Shown here one piece after another: positions 34,203 through 42,924 of a stretch of 64,000 bases of DNA. Location: positions 186,001 through 250,000 of the forward strand of contig JAXHMB010000004.1 in assembly GCA_034521755.1 (NCBI GenBank). Reading direction: 5' to 3'. The stretch is from JAXHMB01 sp034521755 (lineage in GTDB: Bacteria > Bacteroidota > Rhodothermia > Balneolales > Balneolaceae). The notes beneath the pieces were generated by a model. The model was not told where the DNA came from. It worked only from the letters and a program-made list of their open reading frames with translations, and did not search any database. Both the position numbers and the translations under genes were made by a program. How positions within the stretch are numbered: the stretch's first letter is position 1; every line of letters begins with the position of its first letter.

Positions 34203-36440
34203 CTAATCTTCCCGAAAAGCATCCTCTTGCATGAGCACTTCTCCAAAAGAAATTTCTTCGGCAGCTAAAACAAGTACGGTAGTGGGCAAATTTTTGAGAC
34301 GGATCTGCAAATTTTCAAAATAGCTGGCATAGTTTTCACTTGGTTCAGCCATTCCCATGAAGATGAGATCGGCATCGCTTGATGAGTCATGCAGTATTTC
34401 TTCAAAAGATCGCCCGTTGGAGACTATAACTTCCGATTTTGCTCCGGTGCGTATCTTATCAATAACTGAAGACAAGTTTCTTTTAGCATCCTCTGCGGCA
34501 TGTTCATCATCAACCACCATTTTTACCGTAACCTGCGCATCCCACCAAGATCGGCTGCTTTGCAGTAAGTAAGCCAATATCATCATTAATCCACCATTAC
34601 CTTTGAGACCACCCCACCAAATATCAATAGTCTGTTTATCTCCAAAGCCCGCCTCTTTATCATCCTGGATAATTACCACATTTCGTTGCTGGTTATAAAA
34701 ATGAGTTATCATACCACAGTATTGCTCTCTGATATCGGCATTTTCGCTGTCTCCCAGAATAACGGTGTTTGGCACTAAGGCTCCAAGTCCGTAAGAATCA
34801 ACCATTTGTTCTGCACCTTTAAATGCATCCGGTGCTGCTGTTACGCGAACCAAACCCTGAACACCTCGCTTAGCCAAAAAGTCGCGGATGTTGTTCTCCA
34901 TCGACTGCTGACGATCAGTTGAAATATTATCACTGGTAAGTACCGTAGATACCGTCATCAAACCCCGGTTATGTGTCAGAGATGAAGCAAAGTCAATAAG
35001 ATGCCAACGCTTTGTTGGAGCACCTGATAGCACTAATGGATGGGGTCTCCAGGTTTTAGCTTCTTTATCGGAGCCGAGCCGCATAAGTCCTGCACGGGTT
35101 ATTGCCATCCATATTCCTCTTCGCACATCTCCCCATGCCGACTCCAGCTCGCGCCGCTGAAGCCAAAAAAATATGGCAGCAACAAAAACAAAAGCAATGA
35201 TGGTAGCTACGGTGTTAATCAAAAACATAACAGCGATACAACCAATAGCACCTAACAAAGAAAAGATCCAATGAACTTTAAACTTAGGCCTGAACGAAGG
35301 ACTGCCTAACAATCGCTCAATACCTGCTGTAATATTAAGCACTCCATACGTGGTCAAAAAGAACATGGTAAGAATAGGAGCAATAATATTTAAGTCGCCC
35401 AACCAAACGGCCGTAAGTGCTATACCCAATGTTAGTATCGTTCCTAACCTTGGTGTATCATCATTGCCATCGCCGCGACCTAACCATCGGAGCCATCGCG
35501 GCAGTACTCCATCCCTTGCTAAAGCCTGAAGTACCCTTGGCGCACCCAAAATACTTCCCATTGCACTCGAAAGGGTAGCTCCCCAAACTCCAATAAGAAT
35601 GGCATCTCCCCAATACGCCATCTTGCGCATAATTAAGGGATCTTCAATGAGCGTAAGAGCATCTGCCCGATTAGCCAACAATATAGGCAAACCCATATAG
35701 ATCAGATATCCCAAACCAATTGCCCAAAATGTACCTTTGGGGATAGCTGTTGCAGGATCTTTGAGGTCGCCCGACATATTCACTCCTGCCATAATACCTG
35801 TAACAGCAGGAAAAAATACAGCAAAAACAATCCAAAATCCTTCCGAATGACGATCTGCAGCACCCCACATTTCTACATTCGATTGTTCTATAGGACTACC
35901 AAAAAGCAGCGAAAGGAGGGATAACCCAATTCCAAACATAATGAAATACTGTGCCCGGATAGCCGCCTTTGCTGAAACCAATGCGAGACCTGCTACCAAA
36001 ACTGTTGTAACCATTCCCACTATCTTAAAGTCAAGCATCGGAAATACGCTAATGACACTTTCCGCGAAACCTACAGTGTATAGCGCTACCGAAAGCGCCA
36101 GAGCTATATACAGCGGAATACCAATAGCCCCACCGGATTCAATCCCAAGTGAACGACTAATCATATAATATGCTCCTCCGATACGAACACGCTGGTCGGT
36201 TGCAATGGCAGAGATCGATAGAGCTGTCAAAAAAGTGATACCCGTTGAAAGTGTAACAATCAGCAATGTGCCGATAAGACCAACATTACCTACCACCCAG
36301 CCGAAGCGCAGGTACATAATTACACCCAGAATGGTTAGAATAGAAGGTGTGAATACGCCTCCAAAAGCACTTAAGCCATCTTTTTCGGATGGAATAACAT
36401 ATTCCTGGCCAGGTGCTTTATTAGTAAATGGGTTTTTCAT
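34203..36440 (-). CDS. SLC12-like cation-chloride cotransporter / APC permease
   Basis: Membrane transporter of 745 aa. About 12 hydrophobic segments fill residues 25-430, starting GVFTPSILTILGVIMYLRFGWVVGN, the opening typical of the Na-K-Cl cotransporter branch of the APC superfamily. KRWHLIDFASSLTHNRGLMTV begins a long cytoplasmic C-terminal domain (about residues 475-745) as in eukaryotic SLC12 proteins; the final part resembles a UspA-like fold (VIVSNGRSFEEILHDSSSDADLIFMG). Ion specificity cannot be read from sequence. In salt-loving bacteria such a carrier would fit ion homeostasis. Monocistronic. Confidence 0.82.
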   Translation of the reverse strand: MKNPFTNKAPGQEYVIPSEKDGLSAFGGVFTPSILTILGVIMYLRFGWVVGNVGLIGTLLIVTLSTGITFLTALSISAIATDQRVRIGGAYYMISRSLGIESGGAIGIPLYIALALSVALYTVGFAESVISVFPMLDFKIVGMVTTVLVAGLALVSAKAAIRAQYFIMFGIGLSLLSLLFGSPIEQSNVEMWGAADRHSEGFWIVFAVFFPAVTGIMAGVNMSGDLKDPATAIPKGTFWAIGLGYLIYMGLPILLANRADALTLIEDPLIMRKMAYWGDAILIGVWGATLSSAMGSILGAPRVLQALARDGVLPRWLRWLGRGDGNDDTPRLGTILTLGIALTAVWLGDLNIIAPILTMFFLTTYGVLNITAGIERLLGSPSFRPKFKVHWIFSLLGAIGCIAVMFLINTVATIIAFVFVAAIFFWLQRRELESAWGDVRRGIWMAITRAGLMRLGSDKEAKTWRPHPLVLSGAPTKRWHLIDFASSLTHNRGLMTVSTVLTSDNISTDRQQSMENNIRDFLAKRGVQGLVRVTAAPDAFKGAEQMVDSYGLGALVPNTVILGDSENADIREQYCGMITHFYNQQRNVVIIQDDKEAGFGDKQTIDIWWGGLKGNGGLMMILAYLLQSSRSWWDAQVTVKMVVDDEHAAEDAKRNLSSVIDKIRTGAKSEVIVSNGRSFEEILHDSSSDADLIFMGMAEPSENYASYFENLQIRLKNLPTTVLVLAAEEISFGEVLMQEDAFRED

Positions 36441-36661
36441 TCAGTTATACTTTTACAATCCCAAAGCTATGGTTCAAAATCACGAGGCAAGTAATAAAAA
36501 TTTAAAACACAATAAAAATATTATTCTAAATTTTAGAACCTGAACCTAATAATCGTAAGTGATGGGCTTATTTTCTCTGAAATTATATAATGTTAACTGG
36601 CGCAAGTTATACCATCCGGTCCAAAACTCCCGAAGGGCAGCAATACCCCGATAAAAGCATA

Positions 36662-37087
36662 CTACTCGTCTATAACAGTATTATCAATCATACCGGTTTT
36701 CAGATCATACGAAGTAGCATATTCTGTTTCGTCAATAATTTTTTTCGGATTATTTTCTTCATCAACAATAACCACTTTGGGCTTGTGGTCTTTGGCTTCT
36801 TCGGGCGTCATCTCTGCGTAGCTGATAACAATGATGCGGTCACCTACTTCTGTTAGCCGCGCCGCCGCCCCATTCAGACAGCACACTCTGGATCCCCGTT
36901 CTCCGGGAATGGTATAAGTTTCAAGGCGGGAACCATTGGTAATATTAACGACCTGAACTTTTTCATATGGGAGAATACCCGATTTATCAAGCAAATCCTG
37001 ATCAATAGTTATACTGCCCTCATAATGAAGGTTGGCTTCGGTAACCTTCATTTGATGCAGCTTTGATTTAAACATCGTCAATTTCAT
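36662..37087 (-). CDS. panD: Aspartate 1-decarboxylase
   Basis: Makes beta-alanine from aspartate for pantothenate. 141 aa. The self-cleavage site YEGSIT gives Gly24-Ser25, where the pro-enzyme is split to form the pyruvoyl cofactor on Ser25. N-terminal MFKSKLHQMKVTEANLHYEGS and GERGSRVCCLNGAAARL are conserved. The C-terminus extends about 15-20 residues beyond E. coli PanD. The gene follows panC by 11 bp in the same direction, so both beta-alanine supply and its condensation with pantoate are co-expressed. Confidence 0.96.
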   Translation of the reverse strand: MKLTMFKSKLHQMKVTEANLHYEGSITIDQDLLDKSGILPYEKVQVVNITNGSRLETYTIPGERGSRVCCLNGAAARLTEVGDRIIVISYAEMTPEEAKDHKPKVVIVDEENNPKKIIDETEYATSYDLKTGMIDNTVIDE

Positions 37088-37098
37088 AACAAACCTTT

Positions 37099-37947
37099 CT
37101 ACAATTCAATTATCAAATTATCAATCAAGCGTGTTTCTCCAAGGTAAACGGCTCCAGCCAATATATACTTGCCGTTTATTTTGACATCATTAACGGGAGT
37201 CATCTTACTGAACGAAAACAAGTTAAGGTAATCAATTTCAAAACCTTTTGCTTCCAACTCTGCCTTCTGATGCTGTAACACTAATTCAATGTTTTTCGCT
37301 CCATCCTCAATTTGGCCTTTTACATACGTAAGTGCACGGTATAATCCGGGGGCAATGCTCCGCTGCTGGTCGTCTAGATAAGCATTGCGACTGCTCAGCG
37401 CCAGTCCATCGTTAGCCCGTACAATGGGTCCCATAACCAGTTCAATATCATGATTAAACTCCATAACCATACGTTGCAAAATTTGGAATTGCTGGATGTC
37501 TTTTTGTCCAAATACGGCAACATCAGGTTTAATGATGTTAAAAAGCTTATTTACTACAAGTACAATACCTTCAAAGAAGCCAGGCCGTGAACTGCCATCC
37601 ATATAATTATTCAGCTCATCGATCTCAATGCGAAGGTACTTTTCATCCCCATACATAATATCATCACTGGGAGAAAACACCACAGATACTCCGGCTTCTT
37701 CACACTTCTTTAGGTCATTCTCGAGCTGGCGCGGATACTCTTCAAAATCTTCGTTGGGACCAAATTGCTCTGGATTCACATAGATAGATACTACCACTTC
37801 ATCAGCATGTTTTTTGGCCAACTCAATCAAAGAAAGATGCCCCCGGTGCAAGGCCCCCATCGTAGGTACAAACCCCACCGTTTTTCCTTCTTTTTTGAAG
37901 GAAGCTACTTTTTCCCGAATTCCCTGTATGCTGTCAATAGCTTTCAT
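37099..37947 (-). CDS. panC: Pantothenate synthetase
   Basis: ATP-dependent ligase of 282 aa joining pantoate and beta-alanine. FVPTMGALHRGHLSLIELA holds the HxGH nucleotide motif, VSIYVNPEQFGPNEDFEEYPR and GQKDIQQFQILQRMV are conserved substrate-binding stretches, and LSSRNAYL gives the KMSKS-equivalent (SSRN). The ATG at 37947 is preferred: an in-frame upstream start at 37968 lies inside the terminator of the E2 gene. Operon with panD. panB is not in the window. Confidence 0.95.
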   Translation of the reverse strand: MKAIDSIQGIREKVASFKKEGKTVGFVPTMGALHRGHLSLIELAKKHADEVVVSIYVNPEQFGPNEDFEEYPRQLENDLKKCEEAGVSVVFSPSDDIMYGDEKYLRIEIDELNNYMDGSSRPGFFEGIVLVVNKLFNIIKPDVAVFGQKDIQQFQILQRMVMEFNHDIELVMGPIVRANDGLALSSRNAYLDDQQRSIAPGLYRALTYVKGQIEDGAKNIELVLQHQKAELEAKGFEIDYLNLFSFSKMTPVNDVKINGKYILAGAVYLGETRLIDNLIIEL

Positions 37948-37950
37948 GGT

Positions 37951-37984
37951 ACAAAAAAAGAGCGGCACGATAATTCATGCCGCT
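37951..37984 (-). terminator. Rho-independent terminator of the E2 gene
   Basis: Minus-strand stem AGCGGCA/TGCCGCT with a 10-nt loop (37961-37967, 37978-37984) followed by TCTTTTTTT, ending just 3 bp before the panC ATG. It separates the E2 and pan transcripts unless read through. Confidence 0.75.
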
Positions 37985-38080
37985 TTAAATTAAAGGAACA
38001 CAAATGACACATGTTGAGTTGCTTCCCACAGATAAAAGCTGTGTGTATCTGCCGGATCCGTGTTATCCGTGTTCTATTAC

Positions 38081-39937
38081 TTACACTGCTCGGTTTGGAT
38101 CAAAATTCTCAAGAAGTTCTTTAACCCTGTTCAAGAATGCCCCCCCGTGAGCACCATCAATAATACGGTGGTCATAACTCATGGAGAGATACATCATATG
38201 GCGAATGGCAATCACATCACCGTGATCTGTTTCCATCACTACCGGACGTTTTTCTATGACGCCAGTTCCCATAATAGCAACCTGCGGCTGGTTAATTATC
38301 GGTGTTCCCATCAGGTTGCCCACACTTCCATAATTGGTTAGCGTGATAGTACCACCGACTAAATCATCGGGACTTAAATTCTTATTGCGTGCCTTTACTG
38401 CCAGGTCGGCCACTTCATCAGCCAAGCCGACAAGATTTTTTTCCTGCGCCTTTTTGATTACCGGCACTATCAGTCCGCCTTCGCCGCCTTCACCCAGAGC
38501 TACAGCCAGACCAAAGTTGATATCACGCTTCACGATAATTTCACTGTCTTCCAGATTAACTGAACTGTTAATGAGGGGGAATTCCCGGATCGCTTGAATA
38601 ATCTGCTCAATAAAGAGCGGGGTATAAGTTAATTTAGTTCCAGACCGCTGCTGAAATTCTTTTTTATTGGCTTCACGCCACTTCACCAGTTTAGTTACGT
38701 CCACTTCGGCAAAAGTAGTAACATGCGCCGAGGTTTGTTTTGACTTCACCATATGATCCGCAATCATCTTGCGCATGCGGTCCATTTTAATAATCTCCAC
38801 ATCTCCATCGGGCCGACTTACATTCAATTGGCCGGCCGAAATAGAACTTCCCTCTGAAGAAGCCGCTGTTTTTGAAGCAGGCTTGCTGAGTCCGGCACTT
38901 GCTGCTTTCTGTGCAGGCTGCTTGCCGGATTTGCGATCTTCAAGATAGGCCATGATGTCCTGCTTGGCTACACGTCCACCCTGACCGGAACCTTCTATAG
39001 TTTCAAGCTCTTCCTGAGAAATCCCCTCTTCCTTGGCAATAGAGCGAACCAGTGGAGAATAGAATCTGCCATCACTGCCAATGCGCTGAGGTTCACTTCC
39101 TCCGCCCGATGGTGCACCGTTGGTTGATGCTGCAACGGGAGCTGATTGCTTCTTTTGTTCTTTTTGTTGCGTATCAGAAGATTCTTTTTTGGCAGAAGTT
39201 GCTTTTGATTTAGAGCTACTTTTTGATGATCCTGAAGCCGCTTTACCGGTAGCAATAATCGCAATGGCTTGCCCGACTTCAATAGTTTCTCCGGCTTCAA
39301 CTAAAATTTCTACAAGCGTACCGGCTTCCGGAGATGGTACTTCGGAATCTACCTTATCAGTGGAAATCTCCAAAAGGGTTTCATCTTCTTCTACACTATC
39401 TCCTACACTCTTGGCCCACTCAATTACCGTTCCTTCCATGACCGATTCGCCCATCTTCGGCATCTGTACTTCAATACGTTCGCCTTCTTCGTCAGAGCCA
39501 GAATCGTCTTGAGTTGCCGTTTCTTGTGGCTCGGCCTCTTCCTGAGCTTCCTCACTTTCGGAAGCTTCTTGTTCTTGAGGCTCTGCCTCTTTCTCAGCAG
39601 TTTCTTTGGTTGCCACTTCTTCATCCTCCGCATCGTCATCTTGTGCAGAAGACTCTTCAGACCCATCCGAGACATCACTTGTTTCAGCGGCATCGGCATC
39701 CGTTTCAATAACAGCAATGGCCTGTCCCACTTCTATAGTGTCGCCTTCTTCAGCTAAAATTTCTACAAGAACTCCAGCCTGTGGAGATGGTACTTCGGTA
39801 TCTACTTTATCGGTTGCAATCTCAAGAAGGGTTTCATCTTCTTCTACTTTGTCACCGACACTTTTTGTCCATTCAATGACGGTGCCTTCCATTACCGATT
39901 CGCCCATTTGGGGCATTTCTACTTCTACTTTAGCCAT
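38081..39937 (-). CDS. 2-oxo acid dehydrogenase E2 (dihydrolipoyl acyltransferase), two lipoyl domains
   Basis: Core acyltransferase of 618 aa of a 2-oxoacid dehydrogenase complex. Two lipoyl domains (about residues 2-78 and 150-226), each with the lipoylated Lys in TDKVDTEVPSP or TDKVDSEVPSP. They are joined by a highly acidic Glu/Ala/Asp-rich linker (about 85-148). A peripheral subunit-binding domain (about 290-330, FYSPLVRSIAKEEGI) precedes a CoA acyltransferase domain whose active site SYDHRIIDGAHGG is intact. The MPQMGESVMEGTVIEW pattern fits branched-chain or mixed-specificity E2s; the exact substrate is not certain because no E1 gene is adjacent. Confidence 0.9.
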   Translation of the reverse strand: MAKVEVEMPQMGESVMEGTVIEWTKSVGDKVEEDETLLEIATDKVDTEVPSPQAGVLVEILAEEGDTIEVGQAIAVIETDADAAETSDVSDGSEESSAQDDDAEDEEVATKETAEKEAEPQEQEASESEEAQEEAEPQETATQDDSGSDEEGERIEVQMPKMGESVMEGTVIEWAKSVGDSVEEDETLLEISTDKVDSEVPSPEAGTLVEILVEAGETIEVGQAIAIIATGKAASGSSKSSSKSKATSAKKESSDTQQKEQKKQSAPVAASTNGAPSGGGSEPQRIGSDGRFYSPLVRSIAKEEGISQEELETIEGSGQGGRVAKQDIMAYLEDRKSGKQPAQKAASAGLSKPASKTAASSEGSSISAGQLNVSRPDGDVEIIKMDRMRKMIADHMVKSKQTSAHVTTFAEVDVTKLVKWREANKKEFQQRSGTKLTYTPLFIEQIIQAIREFPLINSSVNLEDSEIIVKRDINFGLAVALGEGGEGGLIVPVIKKAQEKNLVGLADEVADLAVKARNKNLSPDDLVGGTITLTNYGSVGNLMGTPIINQPQVAIMGTGVIEKRPVVMETDHGDVIAIRHMMYLSMSYDHRIIDGAHGGAFLNRVKELLENFDPNRAV

Positions 39938-40257
39938 GTTGGGATGTGAGTTAAATCATTAAGTGATATTCAAAATATTGAGTTATACAGGCTGAAAATC
40001 AGCCCTTAAAGATCTTAATAAATGGCATTAGATCAAAATTATTACCTGCCTTAGTCACTTTCAGAACTACCTGCCTTAAAGTATAGTTCACAACTTAGCC
40101 AATACATATTAACACGTGGTTTTAAAAAGCCTCATCAACCCATTATTAGAACACCATCTTTCTTAATTCACCCCCTGAAACTTTAATGAGCTCTTTGAAT
40201 AATTATTTACGAATTACAGATAGAACACATTAAAATAAACCATACATAACAATTTAT
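39938..40257. other. Intergenic region between E2 and a small lipoprotein gene
   Basis: 320 bp between divergent genes. It contains a small hairpin GGCTGA-AAA-TCAGCC (39990-40004) and a direct repeat TACCTGCCTTA at 40043-40053 and 40068-40078, spaced 25 bp start to start. No ORF, tRNA or clear TAnnTTTG promoter was seen. It probably holds both divergent promoters. Confidence 0.4.
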
Positions 40258-40740
40258 ATGAAACTACTCGGTATAAAACTTTACTATTTTGTGATTCTTG
40301 CTACACTTCTCCTTGGATGCAAGAATAGCAGTACAGGATCATCAGATTCTAGTGATTCCCAAAACCCATCCCTGGCAATTCGTCTTGTAAATACAGGAAG
40401 TGGTGATTTTAGCATCTCAGGAGATCCTGATGGATACTACATATTTTGTTACGAAAAAGATGGCTGTAGTGATGAAGTACAGGGAGGATTTGCCTCTTGG
40501 GCAAATGAAGGGCAAAAAAGTATTTTTGACCAGTCTATAACAGGCAAAAACACTACCGGGGTAGAAATCCTTTTCTATGTTACTGAGGGCACAGGTAAAA
40601 TTGAAATATTGAGAGGCACCTCCAGTGGAGAGAATCTTTTTGACGATGACTATGGCTTTGATATCGATAAAGTGGTTGATACCCAAGGACCTTTTTCAAA
40701 AGGAGACGAGATTAGATTTTCATTTGGAGATACTCAGTAA
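40258..40740 (+). CDS. Small lipoprotein of unknown function
   Basis: Exported protein of 160 aa. Hydrophobic signal with lipobox LLLGC (Cys20), a Ser/Asp-rich linker, then a beta-rich domain (SLAIRLVNTGSGDFSISGDPDGYYIFCY) with two Cys (CYEKDGC) close enough to form a disulphide. I do not recognise the family. Monocistronic, divergent from the E2 gene, with convergent neighbours downstream (47 bp gap). Surface or periplasmic location is inferred from the lipobox. Confidence 0.6.
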   Translation: MKLLGIKLYYFVILATLLLGCKNSSTGSSDSSDSQNPSLAIRLVNTGSGDFSISGDPDGYYIFCYEKDGCSDEVQGGFASWANEGQKSIFDQSITGKNTTGVEILFYVTEGTGKIEILRGTSSGENLFDDDYGFDIDKVVDTQGPFSKGDEIRFSFGDTQ

Positions 40741-40787
40741 ATAAAAACAATCCGGTTTTCAGATCACCCCTAATACCCTTTATCATG

Positions 40788-41120
40788 TCAATTAATCAGT
40801 CGCCAGATTAATAAAAGACATGTACAAAAAAAGAAAAAAGTAAAAATGGTAAAGAGGTGGTCTGATAGCCATTTTGGGAGAAATGTATCGGCAACCGAAC
40901 CCGATTCGGCACCTTTCTTTTCAGCCCAGTCGGTAAGCGGACACCGCCACTCATTAAATGCAATGGCCAGTAGTTCAATTACTGCAACCCCAAAAGCTAT
41001 CCAGGTGAGCAAAGTAATATGATCAAGCAGAGCCGCTATAAACACATAGATAGTGCAAAATATAATCAGGAATAACAGTATAGAATGCACCGCTTTTATA
41101 TAAAATACTGTTTTAGACAT
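40788..41120 (-). CDS. Small four-helix membrane protein, DUF2784-like
   Basis: Membrane protein of 110 aa with about four hydrophobic segments (residues 5-28, 34-52, 82-105 clear). A central CPLTDWAEKKG motif resembles the CPLT motif of DUF2784 membrane proteins, of unknown function. The start overlaps the end of the cystathionine lyase gene by 8 bp, so the two are translated together. The functional link to sulfur amino acid metabolism is unclear. Confidence 0.55.
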   Translation of the reverse strand: MSKTVFYIKAVHSILLFLIIFCTIYVFIAALLDHITLLTWIAFGVAVIELLAIAFNEWRCPLTDWAEKKGAESGSVADTFLPKWLSDHLFTIFTFFFFCTCLLLIWRLIN

Positions 41121-42237
41121 TACCCAAAGCCCTTTCTAAATCTTCCATCAGGTCATCGGGGTGCTCCAACCCTACGCTGATTCGAATCAGGTTTTCCGGC
41201 GTTATTGAACCTTCCCCTTCACTGCTTCGGCGATGCTCCCAGGTTGTCTCAACACCTCCCAGGCTGGTAGCTCGACCTATTAATTTAGATCGGCCAACTG
41301 TTTTAATTGCTTCATCGGCACCTCCCTCAATTAAAAAAGAGATCATCCCACCATATCCGCTCATTTGTTTTTCTGCTACCTCATGCCCGGCATGGGTTGC
41401 CAATCCCGGATAAAATACCTTTTCAACCCTGGGGTGATTTTGCAAGAAACGAGCTAAATGAGCTGCATGTTCGTTGTGTCCACGCATTCGGTAGGGCAGC
41501 GTTCGGGTGCTTCTGGCAAGCATCCAACAATCATCCGGAGATGGGACCGCTCCACCCACACGCTGCACAAGTCTTATTTTTTCAAAAAATTCATCCTGCT
41601 TTTTAGCAATAACGGCTCCACCTAAAATATCGCTGTGTCCCCCAAAGTACTTCGTTGTAGAATGCACTACTAAATCAGCACCCAAATTCAGCGGCATCTG
41701 ATTGATTGGAGTTGGCCAGGTATTATCTACACAAACAATCGCATCATTTTCGTGTGCTATGTTACCGATTGCGCTGATGTCCATAATATTCATCAGCGGG
41801 TTGGATGGAGACTCAATCCAAATCAGTGTTGTGTTCTCCTTGATATGATTTTTAATATTCTCCAGATCAGTCATGTCAATAAAGTCAGCCTGCAGCCCCC
41901 ATGGCTCCATCAGCTGCTTTACCAGTTTTCGATTTCCGGCGTATACATCTTCCGGAATAATAATATGATCGCCTGGTTCCAATGACCGAAGTACAGCCGA
42001 AGCTGCAGCAACGCCGCTAGAAAAAGCGGCAGTGGCTTCTCCTTCTTCCATAACTTTTAAGACATGCTCCCACTGTACCCTGTTGGGGTTTTCGAGACGC
42101 GTATAGTGCCAATCCCCTTCAGACCGACCCTCTTTATCCAGCTGATACACCGTAGACCGGTGCACCGGAGGAACAATATCCAGATTGGGGTTTTCAACTT
42201 CCATGGCGGCATGAATGGCTTTGGTTTCTGTACGCAT
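41113..42237 (-). CDS. PLP-dependent trans-sulfuration enzyme (cystathionine beta-lyase/gamma-synthase family)
   Basis: Cytoplasmic Cys/Met metabolism PLP enzyme of about 374 aa. YTRLENPNRVQWEHVL (about residues 46-61) binds phosphate from the neighbouring subunit, VCVDNTWPTP carries the Asp contacting the PLP ring nitrogen, and the Schiff-base Lys lies in VVHSTTKYFGGHSDILGG. The C-terminal SLGGVETTWEHR motif fits beta-lyases (MetC-like) somewhat better than synthases, but the two cannot be separated with certainty. The ATG at 42237 was chosen over a TTG 6 bp upstream. Coupled by 8-bp overlap to the downstream membrane protein. Confidence 0.85.
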   Translation of the reverse strand: MRTETKAIHAAMEVENPNLDIVPPVHRSTVYQLDKEGRSEGDWHYTRLENPNRVQWEHVLKVMEEGEATAAFSSGVAAASAVLRSLEPGDHIIIPEDVYAGNRKLVKQLMEPWGLQADFIDMTDLENIKNHIKENTTLIWIESPSNPLMNIMDISAIGNIAHENDAIVCVDNTWPTPINQMPLNLGADLVVHSTTKYFGGHSDILGGAVIAKKQDEFFEKIRLVQRVGGAVPSPDDCWMLARSTRTLPYRMRGHNEHAAHLARFLQNHPRVEKVFYPGLATHAGHEVAEKQMSGYGGMISFLIEGGADEAIKTVGRSKLIGRATSLGGVETTWEHRRSSEGEGSITPENLIRISVGLEHPDDLMEDLERALGNV

Positions 42238-42332
42238 AATCAATTTATTTAGTTGAGGTCCTTTGCAAACACTTCTGAATTAGGGCTAAAGATTCAGCCC
42301 ACTGTTAAAGTCGTAAAGTTCTGGCAAATTAG

Positions 42333-42366
42333 AAAAACCCGATCTCGATTCAAGTCGAGACCGGGT
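42333..42366 (-). terminator. Rho-independent terminator of the VOC gene
   Basis: Minus-strand stem ACCCGGTCTCGA/TCGAGATCGGGT (one mismatch) with a 6-nt loop, followed by TTTTTC. It ends the ArsI/CadI-like transcript. Confidence 0.8.
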
Positions 42367-42374
42367 AATATATT

Positions 42375-42770
42375 TTAACAGCATGCTGTTTCTTGTGCAC
42401 TGTATTCTTCACTCTCACCAAAGGTATAGAAAGCCTCCCACTCTACTCCCTGTGGATCGGTGATCCAGCTTTTATCGGAATTAGCATAACAGCAGGTAGT
42501 CTCACCTTCATTTCGTGTTAATGAATGGGTACGATCAATCTTAGTGCGCAACTCTTCCAGCTCCTGATCGTTTTCTGCCTCAATGCCCAGGTGTTCTATT
42601 CCTTTTTCTCCTTCACGCTGGGCTATGGAAAAGTTCAGCCGCGGGTCGTCCAGCATCCATTTGGCATAGTCTTCCTTTTTCTTGGTAGGTGCCACGCCAA
42701 AGAGCGTGCTATAGAATTCAACAGACTCATTCAGGTTATTTACTTTTAACATTACGTGCATACGTTTCAT
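42375..42770 (-). CDS. arsI: ArsI/CadI-type VOC metalloprotein
   Basis: Single vicinal-oxygen-chelate protein of 131 aa. MKRMHVMLKVNNLNESVEFYS starts the first beta-alpha-beta repeat with a metal His, and IEHLGIEAEND supplies a second ligand. TTCCYANSDKSWITDPQGVEWE contains the vicinal Cys pair followed by the Lys and final Glu that characterise ArsI C-As lyases and CadI proteins. The C-terminus adds ACC, a further thiol cluster. ArsI cleaves trivalent methylarsenicals; CadI homologues are cadmium induced. No ars operon neighbours are present apart from the Cys-tailed sigma factor gene upstream. Assignment to lyase activity is inferred. Confidence 0.75.
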   Translation of the reverse strand: MKRMHVMLKVNNLNESVEFYSTLFGVAPTKKKEDYAKWMLDDPRLNFSIAQREGEKGIEHLGIEAENDQELEELRTKIDRTHSLTRNEGETTCCYANSDKSWITDPQGVEWEAFYTFGESEEYSAQETACC

Positions 42771-42924
42771 AATAGATCTCCTTTTAGGTTTTATTAGTAG
42801 TTGTTATCAACTGTTCACCTATGTAGTCGGAGTCCAACTCAAAAAGACGCAAAATTTTTTAGTTTTTTTAGATGCCCTGACATACCACAGTCTTCTTTTC
42901 TTCCATATACTAAAAAGAGAGGTC

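Noticed and set aside
36441..36661. tRNA or small RNA in the gap between the SLC12-like gene and panD
   Set aside because: No cloverleaf, promoter or terminator could be found.
37948..37968. Longer panC start
   Set aside because: It lies in the terminator of the E2 gene; ATG at 37947 gives the conserved N-terminus.
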